From positions 1 through 44,659 of IMG/VR virus record IMGVR_UViG_3300024520_000012: 44,659 nt of DNA. The stretch is one strand, 5' to 3'. This document shows positions 6,021 through 13,966 of the stretch, one piece after another. Position 1 is the first letter of the stretch. Each line of letters opens with the position of its first letter. This stretch comes from a virus. The notes under the pieces are model-generated. The model made no database searches. It saw only the letters and a program-made list of their open reading frames with translations, and was not told the origin of the DNA. The translations under genes and the position numbers were made by a program.

Positions 6021-6577
6021 TGTCGTGCGCCGGCCCTGTGGCCGCGCCGCTCGGCAAAGCCGCCGAAGCCGATACGGTGCTCGGCGCTGTGGAGGTGCGT
6101 ACCGATGCGGCCTTTCGGTTCGGTTCGCGTGGCCGTTTTCGCGTTGTGCACGGGAGCGTTTGCCGAGCTCCAGGCCGCGGCTCTCCGCTCGTGTGGCCTG
6201 GCCGCACGCTCCCGCGCGTGGGCGCCCCTCTGCGTGTGCAATGGACGACGACCCCGACCGCGCCCTACATATCTGGCCCGGTCTTCTTGCTCTTGAGCTT
6301 CGGCGATACGCCTTCGGTCGAGCTCCCTCCTGTCGCCGGTTTCCCAGGGTGTACGCTGCACGTAGACCCGGACCCCCGCAACCTCTACGCGATCGCGCCC
6401 GCACGGGGCTCGATCCTGACGCAAGACGGCGGTCAGGTGTGGCTGCACTGGACGCCCCCGGCTTCGTTTGCCGGCGTCGAGCTCAATTGCCAGTTGGTGG
6501 CCCATGCACCCGGAGCCAACGCCGGCGGGTGGCTGTTCTCTCCGGGCTTAGAGATGTGGATCGGAGCCGGCGGCTAG
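5951..6577 (+). CDS. Putative lipoprotein with planctomycete-type beta domain, 208 aa
   Basis: The N-terminus has a basic region, a hydrophobic stretch GLAGFVLGLV and then SC, so LVSC fits a lipobox. The body has the rhythm of a beta-sandwich domain I recall as very common in secreted proteins of Planctomycetota and Myxococcota: WPGRTLPRVG, FLLLSFGD, GFPGCTLHVDPDP, then WTPPASFAGVELNCQLVA and PGANAGGWLFSPGL. The start is uncertain. ATG 5951 gives the signal-like N-terminus but overlaps the previous gene by 70 bases, while GTG 6020 overlaps its stop by one base and would remove the basic region. The domain suggests display on the cell or virion surface. The family assignment is from memory of pattern, not a search. 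Confidence 0.55.
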   Translation: MRRSKTADSDRGARGLAGFVLGLVSCAGPVAAPLGKAAEADTVLGAVEVRTDAAFRFGSRGRFRVVHGSVCRAPGRGSPLVWPGRTLPRVGAPLRVQWTTTPTAPYISGPVFLLLSFGDTPSVELPPVAGFPGCTLHVDPDPRNLYAIAPARGSILTQDGGQVWLHWTPPASFAGVELNCQLVAHAPGANAGGWLFSPGLEMWIGAGG

Positions 6578-6603
6578 CGAAAGCGCGCGCGTCCCGCTAC
6601 GCT
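6575..6603 (+). promoter_or_regulatory. Possible promoter, near-leaderless
   Basis: TAGCGA (6575-6580), a 17-base spacer and TACGCT (6598-6603) end seven bases before ATG 6611, so transcription could begin at or beside the start codon. The -35 match is weak. A similar TAGCGC-17-TACGAT arrangement lies at 31285-31313. Confidence 0.3.
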
Positions 6604-6610
6604 TTTCCGC

Positions 6611-8641
6611 ATGGCGACGAGGCCCGGCATTCTGATTTTCGGCGGCGGCGACGCGCAGGGCGGGCTTCCGAGCCAGGCGCCTACCGCGCTCGTAACGGCT
6701 TCGGACGTAACCCCCCTGTCCGAATACCACTCGCTTAATTTGTTTCGCGTGGTGCCCGACAACGGCACGACAGGCGCGTCGACGTCGGCCTCTCTCAGTT
6801 GGTGGCCGTGGTTCGACACCGACGGCGGCGCTGTGTACACGGTGGCCGTGGGTGCGACCTCGACAACGGTCACGGTGACCCCGGATCCGGGGTGGGCGAC
6901 GAACGTGTGGGCGGGGAAGACCGTTATAAACAGCACCCCGACCCCAGGCTTCGGCTTTGAGAATATGCGCGTAGCGGTCGTGTCGAACACGAGCGCTACA
7001 GTAACCGTAGCGTCGTGGACGACGACACCAACGGCAGGCACGGGGCTGCACTTCAACGAAGGCACTTTCGAGGACTATCACGCCTTCGGTGCGTGGCGAC
7101 CGGTGCCGGAACTGGCGGGCCCTGCGTACCGGGGCGGTGGTTCTGCGTTGCAGGGGAACGTAGGGATCGGGTACGACGCCGGGCTCTTGCGGGAGCTCTA
7201 CGAGAACGTATACAAGACAAGCCCCTACTTTGTGGTCGCGAAGTATGCAACCAACGCTACGGCGCATACCCTCGCGTCCGCGGGCGGTAGCGCGCAAACC
7301 ACGTTTTCGGCCTGGCTTGCGCGAGTTACGGCGGCCTTCGCGGCTCGGTACCCGAGCGACACTCTCGAATGGCATTACGTGCTGCACGATCTGGCGCACG
7401 AAGACGTGCAGGATTGGATTACAAATACAGGCACCGCGGCGGCGCGACAGGTCTCGTATCTCGCCGACGTGCAGGCGGGTATCGCCTGGCTGCGGAGCGC
7501 GAGCGTGCTAAACCGAGCGGCGTGTCGGGTGCTACTCTTCAACCACGACCAGAATATCCGCGGCGTTGCGCTCCCCGGGGGTATCGCGTGGACGGCTTCG
7601 CAGCATATCGCGGCGGCGGAGGCCGACGCCGACGTTAGAACGGTTGAGCTTAACGGGCGTGGTTTTGCGACGCACGGCGGCGCTGCGTCGACCCAGCAGC
7701 CGAGCGAGGATCGCACTTTCTACGCGCCGCACGTCTACTACGACGAGGCGCCGCCAGTTATCCGTCGAGCTATCGAACTGTGGGAAGACGGCGCGGCGCC
7801 TAATATCGACGGCGCGATGCCTGTCTACGTCCTGGTCGGGGATTCGATCGAAACGTCGACGTATCTAACCATGGCGTATACGACGGCACTCGCGTCCTCG
7901 ACGTTGACGACGACGGTGCGCGATAGCCGGCAGAAGATATACAACCGCGCAACGAATGCGGTCGAGATTTATCACGCGCACTACAACAGCCTCACGAGCG
8001 GCACCGCCCAGGCGGCGCCGACTGCTCTCGCTGGCGCCGAGTTCTCGCTCACTTACGAGCTTATGCAAAGGCACCCAGACACCGGGTTCGTGATAATCAA
8101 GCGCGCCAGTAATTCGAGCGCCCTTATCGCGGACGCGACTACGTACTCGGCGGGCTCGGGGGGCCGGTGGTCGAAGGCCTACGCGGCGACCGAGCACTAC
8201 GGAGAGCTCGAAACGGACATCGAGAACGCGCTCGCTTCGATCAACACGACGCTCGGGCGCCAGGTTGAGCTTATGGCGTTTTTTGTGGGTCTCGGCACTA
8301 ACGACGCGACGGTTGCCGGCGGGGGTGCGCTGTTCGCCTCCTCGCTTGCGCCGTTTTGCGAGGCCCTGCGCGACGATTTCGGCACGCACACGACAGGCAA
8401 GGATACGCCGATAATTTGGCGCAAGCCGCACCTGGGCGCGTCGACCGCCATCGGGGATGAGATGCTTGCAGTCCGGGCCGCCCTTGAGACGCAGGCACTT
8501 GGCGACCCCCAGTTCCGGGTTATGGATGTTGACGATCTCGACCGTGGCGCCGACGATCTGCACCTCTCGCCGGCGAGTACTGTGACGTTCGGCCGTAGGT
8601 ACGACACAGAGCTCGGGCATATCGCTCTTCCGCACTGCTAA
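6611..8641 (+). CDS. SGNH-type esterase, virion-associated candidate, 676 aa
   Basis: The C-terminal half (about residues 400-676) has the SGNH hydrolase blocks: VLVGDSIETS with the nucleophile Ser412, GLGTND with Asn564, and DDLHLSP with Asp648 and His651. This is the arrangement of sialate O-acetylesterase-like carbohydrate esterases, which remove acetyl groups from polysaccharides. The N-terminal half begins with ILIFGGGDAQGG, where a Gly-Asp but no Ser stands, and includes WHYVLHDLAHEDV. It may be a degenerate sister domain, which is inference. There is no signal peptide. It lies just ahead of the head genes and after two surface-like proteins, so a tail or fibre enzyme that opens the host glycan coat is likely. 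The ATG at 6611 has no SD. Confidence 0.78.
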   Translation: MATRPGILIFGGGDAQGGLPSQAPTALVTASDVTPLSEYHSLNLFRVVPDNGTTGASTSASLSWWPWFDTDGGAVYTVAVGATSTTVTVTPDPGWATNVWAGKTVINSTPTPGFGFENMRVAVVSNTSATVTVASWTTTPTAGTGLHFNEGTFEDYHAFGAWRPVPELAGPAYRGGGSALQGNVGIGYDAGLLRELYENVYKTSPYFVVAKYATNATAHTLASAGGSAQTTFSAWLARVTAAFAARYPSDTLEWHYVLHDLAHEDVQDWITNTGTAAARQVSYLADVQAGIAWLRSASVLNRAACRVLLFNHDQNIRGVALPGGIAWTASQHIAAAEADADVRTVELNGRGFATHGGAASTQQPSEDRTFYAPHVYYDEAPPVIRRAIELWEDGAAPNIDGAMPVYVLVGDSIETSTYLTMAYTTALASSTLTTTVRDSRQKIYNRATNAVEIYHAHYNSLTSGTAQAAPTALAGAEFSLTYELMQRHPDTGFVIIKRASNSSALIADATTYSAGSGGRWSKAYAATEHYGELETDIENALASINTTLGRQVELMAFFVGLGTNDATVAGGGALFASSLAPFCEALRDDFGTHTTGKDTPIIWRKPHLGASTAIGDEMLAVRAALETQALGDPQFRVMDVDDLDRGADDLHLSPASTVTFGRRYDTELGHIALPHC

Positions 8642-8673
8642 AGTGCGCCGGCCGGGGCGCCGATAACGTAAGT

Positions 8674-9081
8674 GTGTCAGATCGCCGCCGTCTACTTCGT
8701 CTCATTCTCCGCCACACCAAAAACCCCCGGATACGTGAGGCGGCTCGGCGCTTACGCTTGGAGGTGCGGCAAGCAGAACAGCGGTTTCGGCGGCGCCAAG
8801 AGGAAAAAGGGCGGGGGCTTGCACTCTTCGGCCTGACCCTTTACCTTGTGTTCGTGATTAGCAGCGCGCAAAAGTGCCTTTGGTGTGGCGAGGCTCGCGC
8901 CCGCGGCTTCTCCCGCGCGATTACCTACACGCTTAAGGAAGAGGCCGCGGACACGCTTAAGGCCGCAGGGTGGCATTACGACGGTGAGACGAAGGGCGGC
9001 ACGTGGAACCGCCCGAGCCGAGCTCGCGTCGATAAGGCTCCGACAGGCAAGAAAACGCGATGGCGGCGGGATCTCTCGTGA
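8674..9081 (+). CDS. Hypothetical protein with CxxC motif, 135 aa; start uncertain
   Basis: Unrecognised. The first 45 residues from GTG 8674 are extremely Arg-rich (RRRLLRLILRHTKN, then RFRRRQEEKGRG). They are followed by a hydrophobic run FGLTLYLVFVI and then KCLWCGEARARGF. The hydrophobic run is encoded by DNA that also matches a TTGCAC-17-TACCTT promoter (8819-8847), so part of this N-terminus may not be translated in the main product. GTG 8854 just after the promoter would give a 75-residue protein starting near VISSAQKC. The C-terminal part (TLKEEAADTLKAAGWHYDGE, then WNRPSRAR) is basic and may bind nucleic acid. It overlaps the HTH gene downstream. Confidence 0.5.
   Translation: MSDRRRLLRLILRHTKNPRIREAARRLRLEVRQAEQRFRRRQEEKGRGLALFGLTLYLVFVISSAQKCLWCGEARARGFSRAITYTLKEEAADTLKAAGWHYDGETKGGTWNRPSRARVDKAPTGKKTRWRRDLS
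8819..8847 (+). promoter_or_regulatory. Promoter like the cassette promoters, without hairpin
   Basis: TTGCAC (8819-8824), a 17-base spacer and TACCTT (8842-8847) have the same two boxes as the six cassettes, and even the upstream GGGGGC resembles them. The downstream palindrome is missing. It lies inside the frame opening at 8674 and could drive the internal start at 8854 and the HTH gene at 9060. Confidence 0.55.
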
Positions 9082-9453
9082 CGGAGACTCTTGCCACAAT
9101 CGAGCGCCAGGCCATCGAGGCGGCACTCGATCGGCACGATGGCTACTCCGACGTTGTCGACCGCGCGGCGGCGGATCTCGGCGTAAGCCGCTCGCTGATA
9201 TACCGCCGATTGCACGCATGGCGTACGCTAGACGGGGTAAGGCTCCCGGCCGAGGCCCGCTCGGTGGGGGTTACCGCTGACGAGGTGGCCTGCATTTTCG
9301 GGCGTCTTACGCAGCGGGAGCTCGCCGAGCGCGCGGGGTTCTCGCCGGCGACGGCTTCCGGGCGGGTGCGAGAGGCGTTACGGCTTCTTGGGCGTCGTAA
9401 AACGCGGAGGGGGCTGGCCCTTTTGCCCTCTTCCGTGCTACGGTGCCGGCACC

Positions 9454-9467
<14 letters not shown>
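9060..9467 (+). CDS. Double helix-turn-helix regulator, Fis-type plus sigma-4-like, 135 aa
   Basis: Residues about 14-52 match a Fis-type HTH: a helix ERQAIEAALDRHDG, then AAADLGVSRSLIYRRLHAW. A second HTH follows at about 82-115 (LTQRELAERAGFSPATASG, then RVREALRLLGRR), similar to the LuxR or sigma region-4 type. Two DNA-binding motifs and nothing else point to a transcription factor, for example a switch to structural gene expression. The start could be ATG 9060 or GTG 9078; the latter overlaps the preceding stop as GTGA and has a GCGGGA-like SD. The gene sits just upstream of the portal and the head operon, which fits a late-gene activator. That role is inference. Confidence 0.65.
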
Positions 9468-9648
<181 letters not shown>

Positions 9649-9653
9649 CGTCG

Positions 9654-12600
9654 GTGGTTTCCGAGCTTCGTCTGCGGAACCAAAGCCAGCAGCTTTACGT
9701 GCGCGCGCTCTCGACGGCGTGGCGCAACAGCATCGAGTTACACGACCCGAGCCTTTGGCTCCTGCGCGAGCCGGAACTCGAAGAGAAGATGCTGCGCGAC
9801 GCGGACATTGCGCACGCCGTGCAGTACCGCCGGCATATGATTGCTGGCCAGCGCTGGGCGGTCTTGCCTCGGATCGAAGGGTCGCCCCGTGCTCCGGTCG
9901 CCGTTAGCGTTGCGACGGAGCTTCTGGACGGAATAAAGAACTTCACGCAGGCTAGGCTTAACCTGGCACGTGCTTTCTTCTCTGGTTCGCGTTTCGGCTT
10001 TATCCACGGCTGCACGCGCAAGATGAAGATAGGCGACGGGGTCGAACGTCTATGGTGGTGCCCGACAACGATCGAAGACCGCGACAAGCGAACGTACCGC
10101 ATCGTTCCCGAGAATGACGGCGAGACACTCGCGGCGCATTGGGAGATATGGAACATTCCGAAGACGATATTTGAGCCCGAGACAATCGAAGACGCGGCGC
10201 AGACTATCCGCCACGTCTACCAAGAAGACCAAGCGAGCCTCGGCCACGGCCGCGCGCTGCGCGAGGCGCTCGGCTGGTGGTGGTACGCTAAGACCCACGT
10301 CTTTGAGGAGTCGTTACAAGCGGTAGAGCGGTTCGCGCAGGGTATCCTCGCCGCGAAGGTCGACGGCGCCAGAGATGCCGAGAGTGGGTTGCCTAACACG
10401 GAGCTCATTCGGGAATGGCGCGCAGTGCTTGAGGATCTGCGCGCGCGCAATGTGCTCGTATACGACTCAGCCGATCAGATCGAACATATCAGCATGAACG
10501 CGAGCGGGTGGGAGTTGCTCTCGACGATACGGGAGGAGCTACGCTCGACGATCTTCACGCTAATTCTGGGCGCAAACCTCACTACCTCGGCAAACAAAGG
10601 CGGGAGCTACGCTCTCGCTTCGATACAGGAGAACAGCACCGAAGCCCTCGTGCAGTACGACCGCGAAACCCTGGAGGAGACACTCACCGACGACCTTCTG
10701 GGCTGCGTGTGGTTCAAGAACCACGCGAACCTGGTCGAGCTCGGGATCGCCGAAGAGAAACCCCGCTTTAACGTCACGCAAGAGAAGAGGGAAGACCCGA
10801 AAGAGCGCGCGGACGTGGCTTCGGTGCTCAACCAAATGGGCGTCGAGCTATCTCTCGAAGACGTACTCGAACAGACAGGGTTTCGTAAGCCCGAGCCGGG
10901 CGAGGCCCTCGTCGAGAAGCCCGAGCCGGCGCCTGACCCGTTCGGCGGCGACGGGAGCCTGGGGCGGATTAACCCTCTGGGCGGACAGCCGGGCATGTTC
11001 CAGCGCGCAGACTTCGAGGTGCGGCACGCGCCGGCGGGGAGCTCGGAGGGCGGCCAGTTTCTCCCCGCGGACGACGCCGGCGGCGCTACTTTGGGCAAGC
11101 CTCTGCGCGAGATGAGCAAGGCGGAATATCACAACGTGATTTCGGCCTCCAAGGTGGTCGAGCGCATCGTGCGCGACTCGTATGGGGCAGTCGACGCTCG
11201 GGCCATTGGCGAGAAGGTGCGTGGGGAAGGGAAGTTATACCGCGCGACGGATGTCAACCTCGCCGACCTTGAGATCCAAGACGAGAAGAACGTCGACCCC
11301 TCGCGTGCGACACCCTCGAAGGGCGCCATCGTTGTCGATAGCTCGGGATTCATCATCGACGGGCGGCACCGAGCGGCGGCAGCCAAGGCGCGCGGTGATA
11401 CGACCATACGCGCATTGGTGCCGACCAACGACACCCGGCCCTACGAGCAGATGTTAGAGGAGGAGTCCGAAAACATGCGCGCCAGCTTCGAGGTGCGGCA
11501 CGCGCCGGCGGGGAGCTCGGAGGGCGGCCAGTTTCTCCCCGCGGACGACGCCGGCGGTGGTGGCTCGAAAGACGACAAGAAGGACAAGCCTAAGAAGGAC
11601 AAGCCTAAGAAGGACAAGCCTAAGAAGGACAAGCCTAAGAAGGACAAGCCTAAGAAGGACAGGTACGCACCGCCACGCTCGGACCCGCCGGAGGACGAAC
11701 CTGGCGCAAATTATTGGGAAGATTACTACCTGCGGGATGACGAGCCGGCGCGGGATCAAACCGGCGAGCCCAAGAAGGCGCCGATATTGGTGGATACGCC
11801 GGAGGGCGGGGCCAAAAACATCAAGCCGTACGTCGAGCAGAGAGCCGAGGAGCATCAACACCGGAAGCAACGCATACAGCAGGATCTCGACGATGGCCGT
11901 CTCACGCCCGAGACTGCGCAAGCACTCGACGCGGCGCTAGAGCGGCGCTTCAGCGAAGCGAACGCCAGGGTTGCGACGGCGGGGTATAACAACGAGGCCG
12001 AAACAGACAAACGGCATACGATCGGAGATACCGGCGAGTGGTCGATGGAGCGCAGGGCGATGCACAACGAGATCGTAGCGAATGTGATGCGTGGGGTGCC
12101 CCCCTCGGAGAACAAGACGTTCCAAATGATGGGCGGTGGCCCGGCGGCGGGGAAATCGAGCATAATCCGAGAAGGGTTTATGAGCTTGCCGGCGGCGCAC
12201 GTCATGTCGAACGCCGACGAGTTTAAGGAAGAGATTCCCGAATACAGAAACGCGGCGGCTAAGCGAGAGAAGGCGGCGGCTTGGAACGCGCACGAGGAGA
12301 GCAGTATGCTCGGCAAGCGCGTAATGCGTGAATCGCGCGAAGCGGGGCTCGACGTTGTTTGGGACGGCACCGGGGACCACAGCCTGGAGAAGCTCGCGTC
12401 TCAGGTAAAGCCGTTCCGCGATGCCGGTTACCAGGTGAAAGCCGATTACGTGACGGTAGACCCCTCGGAGGCGTGGTCTCGCGCGAAGGGGCGCGCGGCC
12501 AAGTCCGGCCGCTATGTGCCCGAGGATGTGGTAAAGGAGACACACCGAAACGTATCTCGGATGTGGGGGAACGCCGTTAAAGCGGGACTGTTCGACGAGT

Positions 12601-12911
12601 CGAACCTCTACGATACGAACACTCGGACCCCTAAGCTAATCGCGAGCGCTAAGGGGACCGAGATCGTGGTGCACGACCAGGAGGCTTTCGACCGTTTCGA
12701 GTCCCACGGGATGCCCGAGCGGACCCAGCGAAGGGAGGAAGCGGCGAGAGAGAAGGAGAAAGCCATTCGGGGAGGCCGGAGCCCTCTCAGCTATCCCGGG
12801 GGAACTCTACCAAAAGCGCTCATCGGGCCAACCAAACCCCTGAAAGGCAACCCAACCAAGGGGCCGGACGACATCGACTACGAGGATTATTACTTACGAG
12901 ATGACACTTAA
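9654..12911 (+). CDS. Portal fused to ParB-like and zeta-toxin kinase domains, 1085 aa
   Basis: Residues 1-430 match DUF935 (Mu gp29-type) portals, with ADIAHAVQYRRHMIAGQRW near the start and the INASGWELL/ANLTTSANKGGSYALASIQ region around 285-325. The portal forms the DNA gate of the capsid. A segment with DGRHRAAAAKARGD near 568-581 resembles a ParB-like domain. A Lys-rich linker (643-667) leads to a zeta-toxin-like kinase: Walker A GGGPAAGKSS near 826-835, NADEF as the likely catalytic Asp region, VVWDGTGD, and the late Arg-rich RAKGRAAKSGRYVP. Zeta toxins phosphorylate UDP-N-acetylglucosamine and block wall synthesis. A 24-residue segment is repeated exactly (about 453-476 and 611-634), and EDYYLRDD occurs at 689-696 and again at the C-terminus (1077-1084). 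Such fusions are known as polyvalent proteins. The start is GTG 9654. Confidence 0.88.
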   Translation: MVSELRLRNQSQQLYVRALSTAWRNSIELHDPSLWLLREPELEEKMLRDADIAHAVQYRRHMIAGQRWAVLPRIEGSPRAPVAVSVATELLDGIKNFTQARLNLARAFFSGSRFGFIHGCTRKMKIGDGVERLWWCPTTIEDRDKRTYRIVPENDGETLAAHWEIWNIPKTIFEPETIEDAAQTIRHVYQEDQASLGHGRALREALGWWWYAKTHVFEESLQAVERFAQGILAAKVDGARDAESGLPNTELIREWRAVLEDLRARNVLVYDSADQIEHISMNASGWELLSTIREELRSTIFTLILGANLTTSANKGGSYALASIQENSTEALVQYDRETLEETLTDDLLGCVWFKNHANLVELGIAEEKPRFNVTQEKREDPKERADVASVLNQMGVELSLEDVLEQTGFRKPEPGEALVEKPEPAPDPFGGDGSLGRINPLGGQPGMFQRADFEVRHAPAGSSEGGQFLPADDAGGATLGKPLREMSKAEYHNVISASKVVERIVRDSYGAVDARAIGEKVRGEGKLYRATDVNLADLEIQDEKNVDPSRATPSKGAIVVDSSGFIIDGRHRAAAAKARGDTTIRALVPTNDTRPYEQMLEEESENMRASFEVRHAPAGSSEGGQFLPADDAGGGGSKDDKKDKPKKDKPKKDKPKKDKPKKDKPKKDRYAPPRSDPPEDEPGANYWEDYYLRDDEPARDQTGEPKKAPILVDTPEGGAKNIKPYVEQRAEEHQHRKQRIQQDLDDGRLTPETAQALDAALERRFSEANARVATAGYNNEAETDKRHTIGDTGEWSMERRAMHNEIVANVMRGVPPSENKTFQMMGGGPAAGKSSIIREGFMSLPAAHVMSNADEFKEEIPEYRNAAAKREKAAAWNAHEESSMLGKRVMRESREAGLDVVWDGTGDHSLEKLASQVKPFRDAGYQVKADYVTVDPSEAWSRAKGRAAKSGRYVPEDVVKETHRNVSRMWGNAVKAGLFDESNLYDTNTRTPKLIASAKGTEIVVHDQEAFDRFESHGMPERTQRREEAAREKEKAIRGGRSPLSYPGGTLPKALIGPTKPLKGNPTKGPDDIDYEDYYLRDDT
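11012..11083 (+). repeat. 72-bp perfect direct repeat, copy 1
   Basis: Identical to 11486-11557, 474 bases (158 codons) downstream and in frame. It encodes a linker with FEVRHAPAGSSEGGQFLPAD at the end of the portal proper. Confidence 0.95.
11486..11557 (+). repeat. 72-bp perfect direct repeat, copy 2
   Basis: Second copy of the 72-base repeat, placed between the ParB-like domain and the Lys-rich linker leading to the zeta kinase. The two copies bracket the ParB-like module exactly. Confidence 0.95.
11580..11654 (+). repeat. 15-bp tandem repeat encoding Lys-Pro-rich linker
   Basis: Five exact units of AAGGACAAGCCTAAG encode a repeated KDKPK linker. It probably works as a flexible, strongly basic tether between the portal/ParB part and the kinase. 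Confidence 0.95.
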
Positions 12912-12914
12912 GCT

Positions 12915-13085
12915 ATGAGCGACGAAAAGCCTCTTGATGGAGACGAGATCCAGGCGATTCTAGGCGCCGCGATCGCAGGGAAGCCCAACCCGGTACGGGG
13001 AGAGAGGGCGAAAAAGCTGTTCGCGTCTATAAAAGCCGACCTTGATGCAAACCCCGAGCTGATAGTCGACATCCCGAAGTTTTGA
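12915..13085 (+). CDS. 56-aa protein beside the zeta domain; antitoxin candidate
   Basis: A 57-codon frame begins at ATG 12915, three bases after the portal-zeta stop, and its TGA overlaps the TTG start of the MuF gene. The protein is acidic at its start (SDEKPLDGDEIQAIL), then basic and helical (GERAKKLFASIKADLDANPE), and ends in VDIPKF. Zeta toxins are usually held in check by a small helical antitoxin encoded alongside. Position and size make this a candidate, but it is shorter than the classic epsilon antitoxin and I do not recognise the family. It might equally be a small head-assembly protein. Confidence 0.55.
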   Translation: MSDEKPLDGDEIQAILGAAIAGKPNPVRGERAKKLFASIKADLDANPELIVDIPKF

Positions 13086-13966
13086 ACGCCGACAAGTTTC
13101 TCGAAGGCCTGGGCAGCACACACGCACGTTTTTACTTCGCTGCGGTGCACGACTTGTACGTGGCCAAGGTGCGGGGCAACAGGCCCGCCGCCGCCGATGC
13201 ACGCCACGAGCTCGCGCGTGTCATGGCCGAGACCATAGGCGCCGCGGAGGTGCTTGGCGCTATGATGACACTACAGGCCGCCGCTAAAGGCGCCAGGTTC
13301 GCGGCCGAGCAGACCGTGCTGCCCCGTGTCACGCTAGCCGAAGCTCTCGACGACCTCGTCGCGCGGGCACCGGTGACGTTGCGCAACGCGGCGGAGCGGA
13401 CGGCGCAGAAGATCGCAGAGCTCTACACTGAGGATAGAGTTATGGCGTTCGTCCGGTCGGCCGAGGATACGGTTACGCGCGAGGCGCAGAACTTCGTCTC
13501 TCGGGCCTTTCGGGAAGGGCTTGCAGAGAACGAAGCCGGGCGCCGGATCTCGATGGCCGTCGAGCAAGTGCGCGAGCTTACGGAGCCGTGGTCTGAGGGT
13601 TACTCCCGTATGGTCTTCCGTACGAATGTGAATACGGCGGTAACTGCCGGCAGGTTTCGGCAGTCTCAAGACCCCGAGGTGCGGGCTGTTGTGCCCGCCT
13701 TCGTCTTCGATTCGGTTAACGACAGCGATACGCGCCACAACCACGGCGTTCTGGACGGGGTGGTTATGGCCGTCGACGACCCGAGATGGAACAAGCTCTC
13801 GCCGCCGCTAGGTTATAACTGCCGGTGCCAAGTGCGCCACGTGAGCGTAGTCGAGCTCGAAGCGATGGGCCGGCTCCGTGATGGTAGCGTGATCGCATCC
13901 TCTATCCCGGCAGACGGAGGGCCTGACCCCGGGTTCCGGCACGGGGGGCGGCCCGATCTACTGTGA
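13082..13966 (+). CDS. MuF-type head morphogenesis protein, 294 aa
   Basis: The C-terminal 110 residues carry the signature of Mu gpF / SPP1 gp7 minor head proteins: a region RMVFRTNVNTAVTAGRF, then DTRHNHGVLDGVV, WNKLSPPLGYNCRCQV and VS. These proteins bind the portal inside the head and help DNA exit. The N-terminal 170 residues are helical and variable, as usual for the family. The start is TTG 13082, overlapping the stop of the 56-aa gene; the next in-frame ATG would cut off conserved helical sequence. Placement directly after the portal is standard. There is no C-terminal toxin domain here, since the extra domains are on the portal instead. Confidence 0.88.
   Translation: MNADKFLEGLGSTHARFYFAAVHDLYVAKVRGNRPAAADARHELARVMAETIGAAEVLGAMMTLQAAAKGARFAAEQTVLPRVTLAEALDDLVARAPVTLRNAAERTAQKIAELYTEDRVMAFVRSAEDTVTREAQNFVSRAFREGLAENEAGRRISMAVEQVRELTEPWSEGYSRMVFRTNVNTAVTAGRFRQSQDPEVRAVVPAFVFDSVNDSDTRHNHGVLDGVVMAVDDPRWNKLSPPLGYNCRCQVRHVSVVELEAMGRLRDGSVIASSIPADGGPDPGFRHGGRPDLL

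Noticed and set aside
8644-8660. GC-rich hairpin after the esterase gene as a terminator
   Set aside because: The GCGCC/GGCGC stem has no T run after it, and the next gene starts within 14 bases.
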